Shown here: piece after piece, positions 1 through 9,803 of the stretch | How positions within the stretch are numbered: the first letter of the stretch is position 1 | How the letters are laid out: the number at the start of each line of letters is the position of its first letter | Assembly: GCF_900103125.1 (NCBI RefSeq) | Contig: NZ_FNJV01000001.1 | Location: 186,001-250,000 of the forward strand | DNA: 64,000 bases | Reading direction: 5' to 3' | Origin: Mucilaginibacter sp. OK268 | GTDB lineage: Bacteria > Bacteroidota > Bacteroidia > Sphingobacteriales > Sphingobacteriaceae | Program-made: the position numbers and the translations under genes | Notes under the pieces: generated by a model | What the model was told of the DNA's origin: nothing | The model's input: only the letters and a program-made list of their open reading frames with translations | Databases searched by the model: none

Positions 1-2
1 AT

Positions 3-779
3 AACGAAAGAACACGTACTCCTAATTTACAAACCGGGCAATACAATGCCTCATGGCAACAATTTGCGCAGGAGCTGCAAAATTCGGCCATTGCCAAACA
101 ACAGGCGGCAAGCACATTTAACCGCTATAACGAATTGTATAAAAATAAAGTACTCACCGAATCTGAGTACGAGAAGTATAAATTTGAGTATGACCAGGCC
201 AAATCTGCCTATTTAATGATATTGGCTAAATATAAGACACAATGGCAAACCGAAGCCAATGGATTCAGGAATGAACTACGACAGCTAAACGGGCAGGAAG
301 CTGAGCTAAACGAACAAAAAAGACAATATATGCTGAGGGCTCCCATAAGCGGCTCAGTCCAAAATATATCAGGCGTACAAAACGGCGCGTATGTGTTTGC
401 GAATCAAAAGATCGGAGAAATATCGCCCGATGCTAATTTAACTGCCTTTTGTTATATCAAACCCTCAGATATCGGATTGATTAAAAAGGGACAGCAGGTG
501 CGTTTCCAGGTAGATGCCTTTAATTATAATCAATGGGGCCTGGTAACCGGTAAAGTGGTCGATATTTCTGATGATATCATCATTGTAAACCAAAACCAAC
601 CTGTATTTAAAGTAAAATGTACCCTTGATAAAAATTATCTCACGTTAAAGAACGGTTATAAAGGGTATTTAAAAAAAGGAATGAATTTTACAGCCCGTTT
701 TAGTGTAACCAAGCGGAGCTTGTATCAATTATTGTATGATAAGGTAGATGATTGGGTAAATCCTAATATAGGCAGTTAA
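3..779 (+). CDS. HlyD-family membrane-fusion (secretion adaptor) protein, 5' truncated
   Basis: The reading frame is open to the left edge of the window, so the N-terminus with its membrane anchor is missing; about 258 codons remain. The visible part begins in a glutamine- and alanine-rich coiled-coil hairpin, followed by the typical adaptor stretch LRAPISGSVQN and a beta-barrel-like C-terminal part (QQVRFQVDAFNYNQWG). HlyD-type adaptors span the periplasm and link an inner-membrane ABC exporter to an outer-membrane channel. The C39-peptidase ABC exporter starts 11 bases downstream on the same strand, so the two most likely form one operon for peptide export. A TTG at 135 is an internal codon, not a convincing start. 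The family call is firm; the substrate is unknown. Confidence 0.85.
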   Translation, partial: NERTRTPNLQTGQYNASWQQFAQELQNSAIAKQQAASTFNRYNELYKNKVLTESEYEKYKFEYDQAKSAYLMILAKYKTQWQTEANGFRNELRQLNGQEAELNEQKRQYMLRAPISGSVQNISGVQNGAYVFANQKIGEISPDANLTAFCYIKPSDIGLIKKGQQVRFQVDAFNYNQWGLVTGKVVDISDDIIIVNQNQPVFKVKCTLDKNYLTLKNGYKGYLKKGMNFTARFSVTKRSLYQLLYDKVDDWVNPNIGS

Positions 780-790
780 TCCAGATAGCA

Positions 791-2902
791 ATGAGCATTA
801 AAATAAAACAGCGGGATATAACGGATTGCGGGGCAGCTTGTTTAGCTTCTGTAGCATCACACTATAAGCTTGATCTTGCGGTTGCCCGTATCAGGCAGCT
901 TGCAGGTACTGATAAAAAAGGAACCAATGTATTGGGTATGGTTGAGGCCGCTCAGAAATTAGGATTTGAAGCCAAGGGAGTAAAAGGACCTTTTGAAAGC
1001 CTGTTCAAAATACCCAAGCCTGCTATTGCCCACCTGGTGGTAAAAGAAATTTTGCACCACTATGTAGTGATATATAAGGTTACTGATAAATTTATTGAGG
1101 TAATGGACCCGATTGATGGGCAGTTGAGCCGTAGAAGCCATGATGAATTTAAAAAAGAATGGTCAGGAACGCTGATACTATTGTTGCCATCTGAAGAATT
1201 TGAAACCGGTAACGAAAAGAAATCGGTAAACGGCCGTTTCTGGACGCTGATCAAACCGCACAAAAGCATTTTAATACAGGCCCTGTTTGGCGCTATTATT
1301 TATACCATTTTAGGCTTATCAACCTCGGTTTTTGTACAAAAACTGGTTGACTTTGTATTGGTTGACGGCAATCGAAACCTGCTCAATATTATGGGTATTG
1401 GTATGGTGATCATTTTGGCATTGCAGCTTTTTATAGGTACAGCCAAAACTATATTTACCCTAAAAACCGGGCAAATGATTGATGCCAAGCTCATATTGGG
1501 GTATTACAAACATTTGCTGAGGCTACCACAGCAGTTTTTTGATACCATGCGTGTGGGCGAGATCATTTCACGTATCAATGACGCGGTAAAGATCCGTACG
1601 TTTTTAAATGATGTGAGCATTAACTTTTTGGTAAACATATTTATCGTGGTGTTCTCGTTCATCATGATGTTTACCTATTACTGGAAACTGGCACTCATCA
1701 TGCTTAGTGTTATCCCATTATATCTGCTTATTTATTATGTAACGGATAAACTCAATAAAAAGGCACAGCGTAAACTGATGGAGGATGCCGCGGAGCTGGA
1801 ATCACAACTGGTAGAAAGCTTAAACTCGGTTGGTACCATTAAACGCTTTGGTCTGGAAGATCATGCAGATGAGAAAACAGAAGTACGTTTTGTTAAACTG
1901 CTGAAGGTGGGCATGAAGTCGAACCTGAACGCTGTTTTTTCAGGCACTTCGTCTGAGTTGATATCCCGTTTATTAACCATTGCCTTACTTTGGGTGGGTG
2001 CCGGTTATGTGATGGATAATAACATAACCCCGGGTGAACTTTTATCATTTTATACTTTGATAGGTTACTTTACCGGACCGGTATCATCATTGATCGGGAT
2101 GAACAGAACCGTACAGGATGCTGTAATTGCTGCTGATAGGTTGTTTGAGATCATGGATCTGGAGCGCGAAAGCGATGAAAACCAGATAGAGTTGAGTCCT
2201 GATAAAATTGGTGATATTCGTTTTGAAAATGTTTCCTTCCGTTACGGAACAAGGGTGGCTGTTTTTGATGACCTGAACCTAATCATCCCTAAAGGTAAAT
2301 TTACTGCTATCGTGGGCGAAAGCGGTTCGGGCAAATCAACACTCATGTCGATATTGCAAAATATATATCCTATACAAAGTGGCAATGTACGGATAGGGGA
2401 GTATGATCTTAAATACATCAAAAACTCATCTCTTCGACAAATGATATCGGTGGTTCCGCAACAAATCGACTTGTTTGCCGGCAATGTTATTGATAACATA
2501 GCCGTTGGCGATAATGAGCCGGACATGAAAAAGATCATCGACATATCGGCTAAATTGGGTATAACCGGCTTTATAGAATCGTTACCTAAAGGCTTCCAAA
2601 CCTACCTGGGCGAGAACGGAACTTCACTGTCTGGTGGGCAAAGGCAACGCATCGCCATCGCAAGGGCATTATATCGCAATCCCGAGATCCTGATATTGGA
2701 CGAAGCTACGTCTTCACTTGATTCTGTGTCTGAAAAATATGTGCAAAAGATGATCGAAATGCTAAAAGAGGATCAAAAAACAGTCATCGTTATTACACAT
2801 CGTTCAAGCACTTTAAATAATGCAGATAATATTATTGTATTGGATAAAGGCGTAGTTGTGGAGCAAGGCAGCCATAAAAAATTAAATTACAGTTTGAGCT
2901 AA
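791..2902 (+). CDS. Peptidase-domain ABC exporter (C39 bacteriocin-type, PCAT)
   Basis: This 703-residue protein has the full three-part architecture of exporters that cleave and secrete double-glycine leader peptides. An N-terminal C39 cysteine peptidase (about residues 1-135) has the motif TDCGAACL with catalytic Cys13, His90 in HHYVV and Asp106 in VMDP. Six membrane helices follow at about 160-440. The ATPase has Walker A GESGSGKST near 507, signature LSGGQRQRIA near 612, Walker B ILILDEATSSLD near 633 and the switch histidine in VITHR near 666. It works at the inner membrane with the HlyD adaptor upstream. Because all catalytic residues are present it should both process and transport. 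No leader peptide or maturation enzyme is visible in the window, so the cargo is probably encoded to the left or elsewhere. Confidence 0.93.
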   Translation: MSIKIKQRDITDCGAACLASVASHYKLDLAVARIRQLAGTDKKGTNVLGMVEAAQKLGFEAKGVKGPFESLFKIPKPAIAHLVVKEILHHYVVIYKVTDKFIEVMDPIDGQLSRRSHDEFKKEWSGTLILLLPSEEFETGNEKKSVNGRFWTLIKPHKSILIQALFGAIIYTILGLSTSVFVQKLVDFVLVDGNRNLLNIMGIGMVIILALQLFIGTAKTIFTLKTGQMIDAKLILGYYKHLLRLPQQFFDTMRVGEIISRINDAVKIRTFLNDVSINFLVNIFIVVFSFIMMFTYYWKLALIMLSVIPLYLLIYYVTDKLNKKAQRKLMEDAAELESQLVESLNSVGTIKRFGLEDHADEKTEVRFVKLLKVGMKSNLNAVFSGTSSELISRLLTIALLWVGAGYVMDNNITPGELLSFYTLIGYFTGPVSSLIGMNRTVQDAVIAADRLFEIMDLERESDENQIELSPDKIGDIRFENVSFRYGTRVAVFDDLNLIIPKGKFTAIVGESGSGKSTLMSILQNIYPIQSGNVRIGEYDLKYIKNSSLRQMISVVPQQIDLFAGNVIDNIAVGDNEPDMKKIIDISAKLGITGFIESLPKGFQTYLGENGTSLSGGQRQRIAIARALYRNPEILILDEATSSLDSVSEKYVQKMIEMLKEDQKTVIVITHRSSTLNNADNIIVLDKGVVVEQGSHKKLNYSLS

Positions 2903-2941
2903 AAGCCGAAGGCTTAAAGCGAAAAGCTTAATGCTGAAAAG

Positions 2942-3030
2942 ACGCGTCATTGCGAGGTACGAAGCAATCTATATGCTATACAGAGTGACTCTGCTAATCG
3001 GGGATTGCTTCGTACCTCGCAATGACGCGT
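2942..3030. repeat. Palindromic repeat, family A copy 1
   Basis: An 89-bp element has perfect 28-bp inverted ends (2942-2969 and 3003-3030) beginning ACGCGTCATTGCGAGGTACG. Related copies lie at 14807-14893 and 18808-18895. It codes for nothing convincing and sits between convergent genes. Confidence 0.85.
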
Positions 3031-3038
3031 TTTCTATA

Positions 3039-3076
3039 AAACAACAAAAGCGAGGTATGCCTCGCTTTTGTTGTTT
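3039..3076. terminator. Bidirectional terminator
   Basis: A perfect 17-bp stem (3039-3055 with 3060-3076) closes a TATG loop, with A- and T-rich flanks on both sides. It separates the plus-strand exporter from the minus-strand gene that ends at 3082 and can serve both. Confidence 0.85.
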
Positions 3077-3081
3077 AGCCC

Positions 3082-4098
3082 TTATCCTCCCGGATATCTG
3101 CGCTTTAGTAAAGCATAAAATTTTTCGGCGGTAGCGGGCTTGCTTTCCCAATTGTTTTTTACAACGTAGTTGGTTTTCAAAAAGCGTTCTGCTTCATCAA
3201 ACGTATTAAAGCGATTCACTATTTCAACAGCTTCGCTGTAGGCCAGACTGTAACCATTAAACAGATCTTTAATATAAAGCAGTTTATCATTCAGGTTGAT
3301 AGCCGATTTCAGATCGGTAATAGGCAAAACAGTCGCTGGTGACGCGGCAACAGCTCCTTTATCTTTTTCGGCTTTTAATGCCGATATTTTTTGATTAATA
3401 GTAAGTACTTTATCGTCGGTCGCCACTTTACCGTCATCGGGATGATCAATAGCCTCAGGACTAGGTTGATCATCCGCGGCTACAGGTGGTAATTGTTCAG
3501 TGAGTTCTTCCTGTTCAAAATGATCTTCTTCATCTTCCCATTCAGCAGTATGATCAATCTCCAGTTCTTCTTTTACAGGTTCTGGTTCATGTCGCTCAAG
3601 CGAATAGGTGTCGCCTGTATCTTCGGTCTTTAGTTCAATTTGCGGAACAGGCTGCTCCTCCTGTGCAGGTATGATCTCTGGTTCCGGTTCTGTCTTAACC
3701 GGGTTATAAGGTGGTTGAACGGGTGGAATAGCGGCTTGGGTTAGCTCCAGCTTGCTTTCGGCAGCAGGCTTTTGTTGTACAACAGGTTCAAAATAGCGTT
3801 GCTCATGTATAGGCTCCGTTTTTTTTTCAATGGGCGCCGGTGGGGGTAACGCAATAGGCTTACTTATTTCTATTACCGGTTCCGGCTTTTCGGTAATGAG
3901 CGCTGGTGTGGCCGGGTTGGCACGTTCATGCAGCCGGCGTAATATCTCGGCATGATCTTTTAAAAAATGGGCGTTGGCAACAAACAGCTCCAGTTCGAGC
4001 TCGTTCAGTTCACTGCTTTCTGCTTCAAGGTAATTATATTGGTCATTAAGCTCTTTTAAAATACCACCTATCTTTTTAAATACATCCAGTTGCTTCAT
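3082..4098 (-). CDS. Hypothetical protein with long acidic/proline-rich linker and conserved C-terminal domain
   Basis: The chosen ATG (4096-4098, MKQLDVFKK) gives 338 residues; an upstream in-frame ATG at 4257 would read across the thymidine kinase start and is unlikely. Residues 1-70 are helical and leucine/glutamate-rich, about 80-245 is a low-complexity linker rich in Pro and Glu, and the last 100 residues ([23 protein letters not shown] onward) form a compact domain that I recognise from hypothetical proteins of Sphingobacteriia and Flavobacteriia. No signal peptide or membrane helix is seen, so it is probably cytoplasmic. It is divergent from the thymidine kinase gene with 73 bp between starts. 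The function is unknown. Confidence 0.75.
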   Translation of the reverse strand: MKQLDVFKKIGGILKELNDQYNYLEAESSELNELELELFVANAHFLKDHAEILRRLHERANPATPALITEKPEPVIEISKPIALPPPAPIEKKTEPIHEQRYFEPVVQQKPAAESKLELTQAAIPPVQPPYNPVKTEPEPEIIPAQEEQPVPQIELKTEDTGDTYSLERHEPEPVKEELEIDHTAEWEDEEDHFEQEELTEQLPPVAADDQPSPEAIDHPDDGKVATDDKVLTINQKISALKAEKDKGAVAASPATVLPITDLKSAINLNDKLLYIKDLFNGYSLAYSEAVEIVNRFNTFDEAERFLKTNYVVKNNWESKPATAEKFYALLKRRYPGG

Positions 4099-4171
4099 GG
4101 CTTCAATCTTAGAAAAATGCTTACCAAAAATAGGATTAAATTCTGATATTTGCCCTCCACTAATAGTCAGA

Positions 4172-4744
4172 ATGGTATTTAACGAGGAAATTTTTAAACG
4201 TAAAAGTGAATTAGGCGGCAGTATTGAAGTGATCTGCGGATCGATGTTCTCGGGCAAAACCGAAGAACTGATCAGGAGGCTTAACCGTGCCCGTATCGCG
4301 AAGCTGAAAATAGAGATATTTAGCCCAAAAGCTGATACGCGTTTTGTTGAAGATGCTCTGGTATCTCACAATGCCAATTCCATTCCCTCTACGCCGGTTG
4401 ACAGTGCTTCGGCTATATTATTACTGAGCAGCGATGTTCATGTTGTTGGTGTGGACGAGGCCCAGTTTTTTGATGATGAACTGCCCGAGGTTTGCAATAT
4501 ATTAGCCAACAAAGGTATACGTGTAATAGTTGCAGGTCTGGATATGGATTTTAAGGGCCGCCCGTTTGGCCCGATGCCAGCTATTATGGCCATTGCCGAG
4601 TCAGTTACCAAATTGCACGCCGTATGTGTAAGGTGTGGAAACCCGGCGCTTTATTCTTATCGTTTGGTACCAGACGAAGCCAGGATACTCCTGGGTGAAC
4701 AAGAAAGCTATGAACCCCGCTGCCGTATTTGCTACCATAGCTAA
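4172..4744 (+). CDS. tdk: Thymidine kinase (type II)
   Basis: This 190-residue enzyme phosphorylates thymidine with ATP in the cytoplasm for pyrimidine salvage. The sequence shows the P-loop GSMFSGKT (residues 23-30), the DEAQ motif at 95-98 carrying the catalytic glutamate, the lasso-region tyrosine-rich segment, and a zinc site with Cys152/Cys155 and Cys184/Cys187. The ATG at 4172 (MVFNEE) fits the usual family N-terminus; an earlier in-frame ATG at 4097 overlaps the start of the divergent gene and was not used. The length is normal for type II enzymes. Confidence 0.95.
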   Translation: MVFNEEIFKRKSELGGSIEVICGSMFSGKTEELIRRLNRARIAKLKIEIFSPKADTRFVEDALVSHNANSIPSTPVDSASAILLLSSDVHVVGVDEAQFFDDELPEVCNILANKGIRVIVAGLDMDFKGRPFGPMPAIMAIAESVTKLHAVCVRCGNPALYSYRLVPDEARILLGEQESYEPRCRICYHS

Positions 4745-4899
4745 CGCAGAAATATTTTTTTTGTATAAAACCCTCTTTTTCAAAACAAAAGGTAGCATGC
4801 CATGTGTTAATGCTTTGGTAAAGCATAGTGTGTTTATAATTAATTTTTTTAATTATAATTAAAGCATGGTATTGCATTCATTCTTAAGTTAAGGGTTTT

Positions 4900-5277
4900 A
4901 TGGCAAAAAAAATCTTAGTGATCGAAGACGATAAAGACATCAGAGATACCATTGTGTACGTGCTGGAAGAGGAGGGTTATGAAGTGATAGCTTCAGATAA
5001 TGCCAGGATCCTGAAAAAAGTGCAGGACCTGAAACCTGATCTGATACTGCTTGATAACTGGTTAACCGATTGGATGAGTGATTTAAGCGGGCAACAGTTG
5101 AGCAAGGCATTAAAAAATGATCCTGCTACTAACCATATCCCGGTGATCCTTATCTCGGCTGTAAATAATTTAAAGGAAATTGCTAAAGCCGGGGAAGCCG
5201 ATGGCTACATCAAAAAACCATTTGATCTCACTGAATTGATTGAGGTGGTAAAGAACCACATCCAGATAGACCTATAA
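4900..5277 (+). CDS. Single-domain response regulator (receiver only)
   Basis: This 125-residue protein is one CheY-like receiver domain with no output domain. The acidic pair Asp10/Asp11 and phosphorylatable Asp52 (LILLDN) are present, with the conserved Ser in ILISA and Lys in YIKKPF. Such proteins act as phosphorelay intermediates or bind targets directly. No histidine kinase is adjacent, so its partner cannot be named. A rho-independent terminator follows at 5306-5340. An insertion-like NWLTDWMSDLS loop just after Asp52 is slightly longer than in CheY. Confidence 0.9.
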   Translation: MAKKILVIEDDKDIRDTIVYVLEEEGYEVIASDNARILKKVQDLKPDLILLDNWLTDWMSDLSGQQLSKALKNDPATNHIPVILISAVNNLKEIAKAGEADGYIKKPFDLTELIEVVKNHIQIDL

Positions 5278-5305
5278 AGAATCAAGAATTAAGATAGTAA
5301 TAATG

Positions 5306-5340
5306 AACGGCCTTTCAACATGTTTTGAAAGGCCGTTTTT
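5306..5340 (+). terminator. Rho-independent terminator after the receiver gene
   Basis: An 11-13 bp stem, AACGGCCTTTCAA with TTGAAAGGCCGTT, is followed by a T run. Confidence 0.85.
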
Positions 5341-5345
5341 ATGGG

Positions 5346-5483
5346 TTATAACCTCATGCCAAGCCCAACATTAAATGTGTGTCCATCGGCAGGTAAAATT
5401 CCGGGACCGGGATACATGTTGATACGGTGGGTAAAATATTTGGCGTTAAACAGATTATTAACGTTTGCATTGAGATGGTAATT
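5346..5483 (-). pseudogene. C-terminal remnant of a TonB-dependent receptor
   Basis: Read on the minus strand, about 45 codons encode NYHLNANVNNLFNAKYF, then a PGPGILPADG turn, and end FNVGLGMRL and a TAA stop. This is the typical last-strands signature of TonB-dependent siderophore-type receptors, including the terminal hydrophobic residue pattern. An in-frame stop lies immediately upstream and no further receptor sequence is visible, so the rest has been deleted. It occupies the otherwise gene-free 5278-5693 interval. Confidence 0.7.
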
Positions 5484-5693
5484 TTATTCGTAATTTATCA
5501 AAGGGCACAATTGGTGTAATTAACACACTAAGCGCCTGCTTAAAACGCTTAAGGTAAGGATACATGGGGGCGTTATAAAGCAGTTTGGAGTGGTTGTTTT
5601 TTAAACCTCAAACCAGTAAAAAAACTTAATTGCCTTATTTATAGTTAATTGTTGATTATTAACCGTATCTTTACTTAATTAAATAAAAATATA

Positions 5694-5882
5694 ATGCAAG
5701 GAACAGTAAAATTTTTCAATGAAAGCAAAGGTTTTGGATTTATTACACCAAGTAATGGTGGTGCCGAAGTTTTTGTACATGCCTCAGGCCTTATTGACAC
5801 TATCCGTGAAAACGACAGTGTTACCTACGATGTAGAACAAGGTAAAAAAGGCTTAAATGCGGTAAATGTAAAAGTAGGTTAA
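5694..5882 (+). CDS. cspA: Cold-shock domain protein
   Basis: This 62-residue protein is a single OB-fold cold-shock domain, slightly shorter than the usual 64-70. RNP1 (KGFGFI, residues 12-17) and RNP2 (VFVH, 26-29) are intact, so it should bind single-stranded RNA/DNA and act as an RNA chaperone. An AT-rich leader precedes it and a terminator follows at 5905-5938, so it is monocistronic. The symbol is by family; the exact paralogue cannot be told. Confidence 0.93.
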   Translation: MQGTVKFFNESKGFGFITPSNGGAEVFVHASGLIDTIRENDSVTYDVEQGKKGLNAVNVKVG

Positions 5883-5904
5883 ATAACTATTATTATAATC
5901 GTAC

Positions 5905-5938
5905 AAGCATCTGCACATTGTGTGGATGCTTTTTTTTG
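5905..5938 (+). terminator. Terminator of the cold-shock gene
   Basis: AAGCATC pairs with GATGCTT, with a further GCACA/TGTG pairing inside, followed by eight T. Confidence 0.85.
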
Positions 5939-5960
5939 TGCCCTATAATTGGTATCAACA

Positions 5961-5992
5961 AAAAAAAGCGGATAGTTTTGGCTATCCGCTTT
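5961..5992 (-). terminator. Terminator of rpoD
   Basis: An 11-bp stem AAAGCGGATAG/CTATCCGCTTT lies 30 bp past the rpoD stop. In the minus direction it is followed by a run of T. Confidence 0.8.
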
Positions 5993-6022
5993 CTTATTCG
6001 TGGGCTAATGCCCGGTAATTAC

Positions 6023-6883
6023 TTAGTTCAAATACGATTGTAAAAGATTTGATTTGGAGTTATGACGCAAACGCATCAAAGCTTTATCTTTTAACTGGCG
6101 TACCCGTTCGCGGGTAAGATTAAATTTCTCACCTATTTCTTCTAACGAGTGAGGGGCATAGCCACCCAAACCAAAGAATAAAATAATAACCTCACGGTCG
6201 CGCTCGGCAAGTATGCTTAATGAACGTTTGATCTCTTGTGAAAGAGAATCCATCATCAGTTCGGTATCAGTCGCGGCATCAGTGCTTTGCAATACGTCAA
6301 GCAGGGTGTTTTCTTCACCTTGAATAAACGGAGCATCCATAGATATCTGACGGCCAGCATTACTCAGTGAGTCGGCAATTTTATCAACAGATACTTCCAG
6401 GTCTTCAGCCAGTTCCTCAGGTGTTGGCTGCCTTTCAAATTCTTGCTCTAATTTCGAAGCCGCTTTATGAATCTTACTTAATGAACCAATTTGGTTTAAA
6501 GGTAAGCGCACAATGCGTGATTGCTCCGCAACAGCCGATAATATAGACTGACGGATCCACCACACAGCGTATGAAATAAATTTAAAGCCCTTGGTTTCGT
6601 CAAAACGTTTAGCCGCTTTAATTAAACCTAAGTTTCCTTCGTTTATAAGGTCGCCTAAGGTAAGGCCCTGATTTTGGTACTGTTTTGCCACTGATACTAC
6701 AAAGCGAAGGTTAGTTTTTGTTAACCTTTCTAATGCAGCCTGGTCGCCCTCACGGATCTTCTGCGCCAGGATCACTTCTTCCTGTGCACTAATTAAATCT
6801 ACCTTGCCTATTTCATGCAGATACTTTTCAAGCGACTGAGACTCGCGGTTGGTAATGGATTGGGATATTTTAAGTTGTCTCAT
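6023..6883 (-). CDS. rpoD: Primary RNA polymerase sigma factor (RpoD/SigA, Bacteroidota type)
   Basis: At 286 residues this is the short primary sigma of Bacteroidota, which lacks region 1.1. Region 1.2 starts near residue 16 ([12 protein letters not shown]). Region 2 (about 59-113) has the core-binding and -10-recognition segment, including [18 protein letters not shown] and [10 protein letters not shown]. Region 3 spans about 125-205 and region 4 carries the C-terminal helix-turn-helix [18 protein letters not shown]. It directs RNA polymerase to housekeeping promoters of the TTTG/TAnnTTTG type. The gene stands alone, with its own terminator and a long leader. Confidence 0.96.
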   Translation of the reverse strand: MRQLKISQSITNRESQSLEKYLHEIGKVDLISAQEEVILAQKIREGDQAALERLTKTNLRFVVSVAKQYQNQGLTLGDLINEGNLGLIKAAKRFDETKGFKFISYAVWWIRQSILSAVAEQSRIVRLPLNQIGSLSKIHKAASKLEQEFERQPTPEELAEDLEVSVDKIADSLSNAGRQISMDAPFIQGEENTLLDVLQSTDAATDTELMMDSLSQEIKRSLSILAERDREVIILFFGLGGYAPHSLEEIGEKFNLTRERVRQLKDKALMRLRHNSKSNLLQSYLN

Positions 6884-7111
6884 TTTTTTGAATAGATTTT
6901 TTTCAAGCTAATAAACAGTCCGATAAGATTTTGTCTGGTTAAACTTAACCAGCCGATATTAAAAAATAAATTAAATTAAACTTTGCTTCTGTAAATTTTA
7001 CTATACCCGGGATAGTTACGAGGGTTGGCTAATGCTGTTATTGCAGTACGAAGCGTGGTGTTAGTAACCAATAAATGTTTAATCAAATGTATGATCTCTT
7101 AAATGGATGCA

Positions 7112-7119
7112 CAAAGATA
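7112..7119 (-). promoter_or_regulatory. Candidate -7 element of the rpoD promoter
   Basis: On the minus strand the sequence TATCTTTG fits the Bacteroidota TAnnTTTG element, with T-rich TTTTG about 24 bases upstream, wider than usual. It would give a leader of roughly 215 nt for rpoD. The rest of the 6884-7197 gap shows no gene. Confidence 0.4.
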
Positions 7120-7197
7120 CTCAATTAAATGCTATTATTGTGTCAAAATTACATGACGCAAGGATGTAATAACGGTTTATTATGTTCTTTTTTTAAT

Positions 7198-9654
7198 TTA
7201 GTTGGTTATTTCGGCGTTTGTCTCCTCTTTTTTCGCCCGGTTCTTGTTCCACTTTATCTTAATCTTGCCATCATCACCGTCTGTAGCTAATATATGTAAA
7301 ACAATGCCACGCATGCGTTTTTTATTTCGTTCAGTTTGATCAACTATAGTCGAATCCTTTTTAGGATTACGGAGTGGTATATCAAGCGCTATGTTAGTAC
7401 CTCTTGATAAAGAATACACGCCGGCCACATCCATATTTAATACGCTTGAGTTAATTTGCATAGGGCTTATGGTAATTTTATCGCCGTTGATGTCAAATTT
7501 GCCTTTCAGGTTTGAAAAAGTGATGTTCTTCAGATCGCGAAACGGGAACGCGAATTTCCCTACACTTGTTATCGGGCTAAAGTTAATCAGTGCCCCTTTT
7601 TGCAGGTCAATGGTTGCCGTGCCGTTTATAGAGCGGGGTACGATGTTGCCTTCATTATTGATACTACCAGTGATATGCGCTTGTGCCGATAAAAACCCCC
7701 TTAAGTTTTTTGACGAAAAACTCTGCAAGCCAAAATCATTAAACGAATAAAAGAAATTACTCACATTTACATTATCAACCTGGGTATTGAGCAAGAAGTT
7801 GTTCACCTTACCATTTTGAACGATATTACCGGCCAGTTTTAATGATCCGCCTGCATGTTTAACGCTTACATTCTGAACTTTTATCGTATTATCAGCCAGT
7901 AACAGATCGGCAGTGGCATCGGTAGCTAAAAACTTTTTATAATAAACTTTGGCAACGCGCAGATGCAATTCGGCCCGGCCTTTATCAAAGGCTGTGTTTA
8001 GTTTGTTATTTAAATTTACTTTGGTATTTTTTGTTTTAGCAGGTGCCTCACTTTGCCGGGCATTTAAAAAGCCTAAAAATTCTGCTATATGTAGCTGCGG
8101 ACTTGTTATTTGCCATACGATCAGTATTTTCTCAGGGGCGGTGTAGTACAGATTTAAAAAATTACTCACCTTTCCTTGCATATTTACCACACTATTACCA
8201 GTTTGCAAGCGGATATTATTCATATACAAATCGTTCTTATAAAATCTTAGTGCAATACCCGTATTTTTAAAATGAAGGTTACGCGGTAAATAACTTACGT
8301 CGGCATTTTTGATGTTAACTACACCATCCAGCAAAGGCTTGTTTAACTCGTAATTTACCAGGTCGGCTTTGTAAACCATGGTAATATCAGCAGTACCTTT
8401 TGTAAACTTAAGGCTCTGTTCGCCAATAACAGGGTTAAGCTTTTCCACTTCAAATTTTGATCTGAACACACCCGTAGCAACCGGCGTACTCAGGTTATTG
8501 ATAAAGGCGGTATCAACGGTAAAGGGCAAGCCTTTATAATCGCCATTAAAATGATACAATTTGATAATAGAATTTTCATCATTTAAGCCTTTACCATTGA
8601 TATAATTGTTGCTGAACACCCCATTGAAACTACAGTTATTAATACGACCACCAGGGGTTGTTAATGTATTATCCTTTACTTTACAGGTAACAAAGATCAA
8701 CGGATCACCGGCGCCAAAACTGCCTTTCAGGTCGGCGGTTACAGTAATGGGGGCATCCAGATCAAACATCCGGAGACTTTTGGTGATATTAGCTGCCAGC
8801 AGATTTGACGCGCTTTTCCAAAGGATATGGTCGTCGGCAATGTTTAGTGTAAAGTTAACCGGGGCTTTGGCTAAGTTAAACTGACCGCCAATGGTAAAGG
8901 TATCATCGCCAATTCCCAATTTGTTAGGCGCCACGGTGATCAACTTGTTTTTGTTATCATAGCTAATATCAAAAGGTCCGTTAAGCAGTTTATCTTTTAT
9001 AAAGCTTCCTTTTTTAGTGTTGAACGAGAAGCTTTTTACCAGTGTTTTTAATTGCAAATTAGCTTTCCAACCAGTAGTGGGGTAATCCATTTTGCCATCA
9101 ATATCCTGCACCTCGAACTGAAATAATTTAGATGCCTTGCGGTCGTCCACAACAAAATTAACGTTGTTTAATGCAAAGCGTTTTATCTGGGTTGATGAAC
9201 TGCTTTTTTCTTTAGTTAGTTTGCTTTCCTGGTGTTTGCTTTTAAAAACAGCCGTATTGCTATAGCCGGTGCTATCCGTAAATAGATCGATATTGGCATT
9301 GCTGATCTCTATTTTATTAATATTAACTGTGCCTTTAAGTAAAGCGCTGGCATCTACAGAAACATAAATGTCTTTCGCGCTCAGCAAGGTATGGTGATGA
9401 TTGGCCCAAAGTTTATCCTTTAGGGTAACATTCTTTAACGCTAACGATACACCCGGGAAGCCCTTAAAAAAAGTAGGATCGAGCCCACCTATGGTAAGGG
9501 TACCGTTCAGGTTTTTGTTAAGCTCGGTAGTAATGAGGTTGAGCACTTTTTGCTTATTGTAAACAACATAAATAGTAATAGCTATAAAGGCCACTATAAC
9601 TAATGCTACAATACCGCTCAATACTTTTAATGTTGTTTTAACCCAATGAGGCAT
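7198..9654 (-). CDS. AsmA-family envelope protein
   Basis: This 818-residue protein has one N-terminal membrane helix (about residues 10-32), then the AsmA signature region (LITTELNKNLNGTLTIGG), a long beta-strand-rich middle, and a C-terminal AsmA-type domain (about 665-760) with the LNMDVAGVYSL pattern. Such proteins are anchored in the inner membrane, project into the periplasm and are thought to move phospholipids or otherwise influence outer-membrane biogenesis. The lysine- and asparagine-rich tail looks disordered. It is divergent from the aspartyl protease gene with about 150 bp between starts. Exact function is not known. Confidence 0.85.
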   Translation of the reverse strand: MPHWVKTTLKVLSGIVALVIVAFIAITIYVVYNKQKVLNLITTELNKNLNGTLTIGGLDPTFFKGFPGVSLALKNVTLKDKLWANHHHTLLSAKDIYVSVDASALLKGTVNINKIEISNANIDLFTDSTGYSNTAVFKSKHQESKLTKEKSSSSTQIKRFALNNVNFVVDDRKASKLFQFEVQDIDGKMDYPTTGWKANLQLKTLVKSFSFNTKKGSFIKDKLLNGPFDISYDNKNKLITVAPNKLGIGDDTFTIGGQFNLAKAPVNFTLNIADDHILWKSASNLLAANITKSLRMFDLDAPITVTADLKGSFGAGDPLIFVTCKVKDNTLTTPGGRINNCSFNGVFSNNYINGKGLNDENSIIKLYHFNGDYKGLPFTVDTAFINNLSTPVATGVFRSKFEVEKLNPVIGEQSLKFTKGTADITMVYKADLVNYELNKPLLDGVVNIKNADVSYLPRNLHFKNTGIALRFYKNDLYMNNIRLQTGNSVVNMQGKVSNFLNLYYTAPEKILIVWQITSPQLHIAEFLGFLNARQSEAPAKTKNTKVNLNNKLNTAFDKGRAELHLRVAKVYYKKFLATDATADLLLADNTIKVQNVSVKHAGGSLKLAGNIVQNGKVNNFLLNTQVDNVNVSNFFYSFNDFGLQSFSSKNLRGFLSAQAHITGSINNEGNIVPRSINGTATIDLQKGALINFSPITSVGKFAFPFRDLKNITFSNLKGKFDINGDKITISPMQINSSVLNMDVAGVYSLSRGTNIALDIPLRNPKKDSTIVDQTERNKKRMRGIVLHILATDGDDGKIKIKWNKNRAKKEETNAEITN

Positions 9655-9803
9655 ATTTGTTAATTTATCAATAAAGGGTTAAATAACCTAATTGTTTGTT
9701 TATAAAGCTACTGGTTGTGAAATGTCTGCTCTTTTTTACAAAGCTTACCAAATAGCTTGTAACAAAATTTAGGCTGAAATATCTTAACAGGATACGCAGC
9801 TAA

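Noticed and set aside
2931-3151. Open frames on both strands over the 2.9-3.1 kb palindrome
   Set aside because: They are read through a perfect inverted repeat and a terminator and have no gene-like product.
4601-4877. Open frames overlapping the end of the thymidine kinase gene
   Set aside because: They lie in other frames of a confident gene or in AT-rich spacer and match no family.
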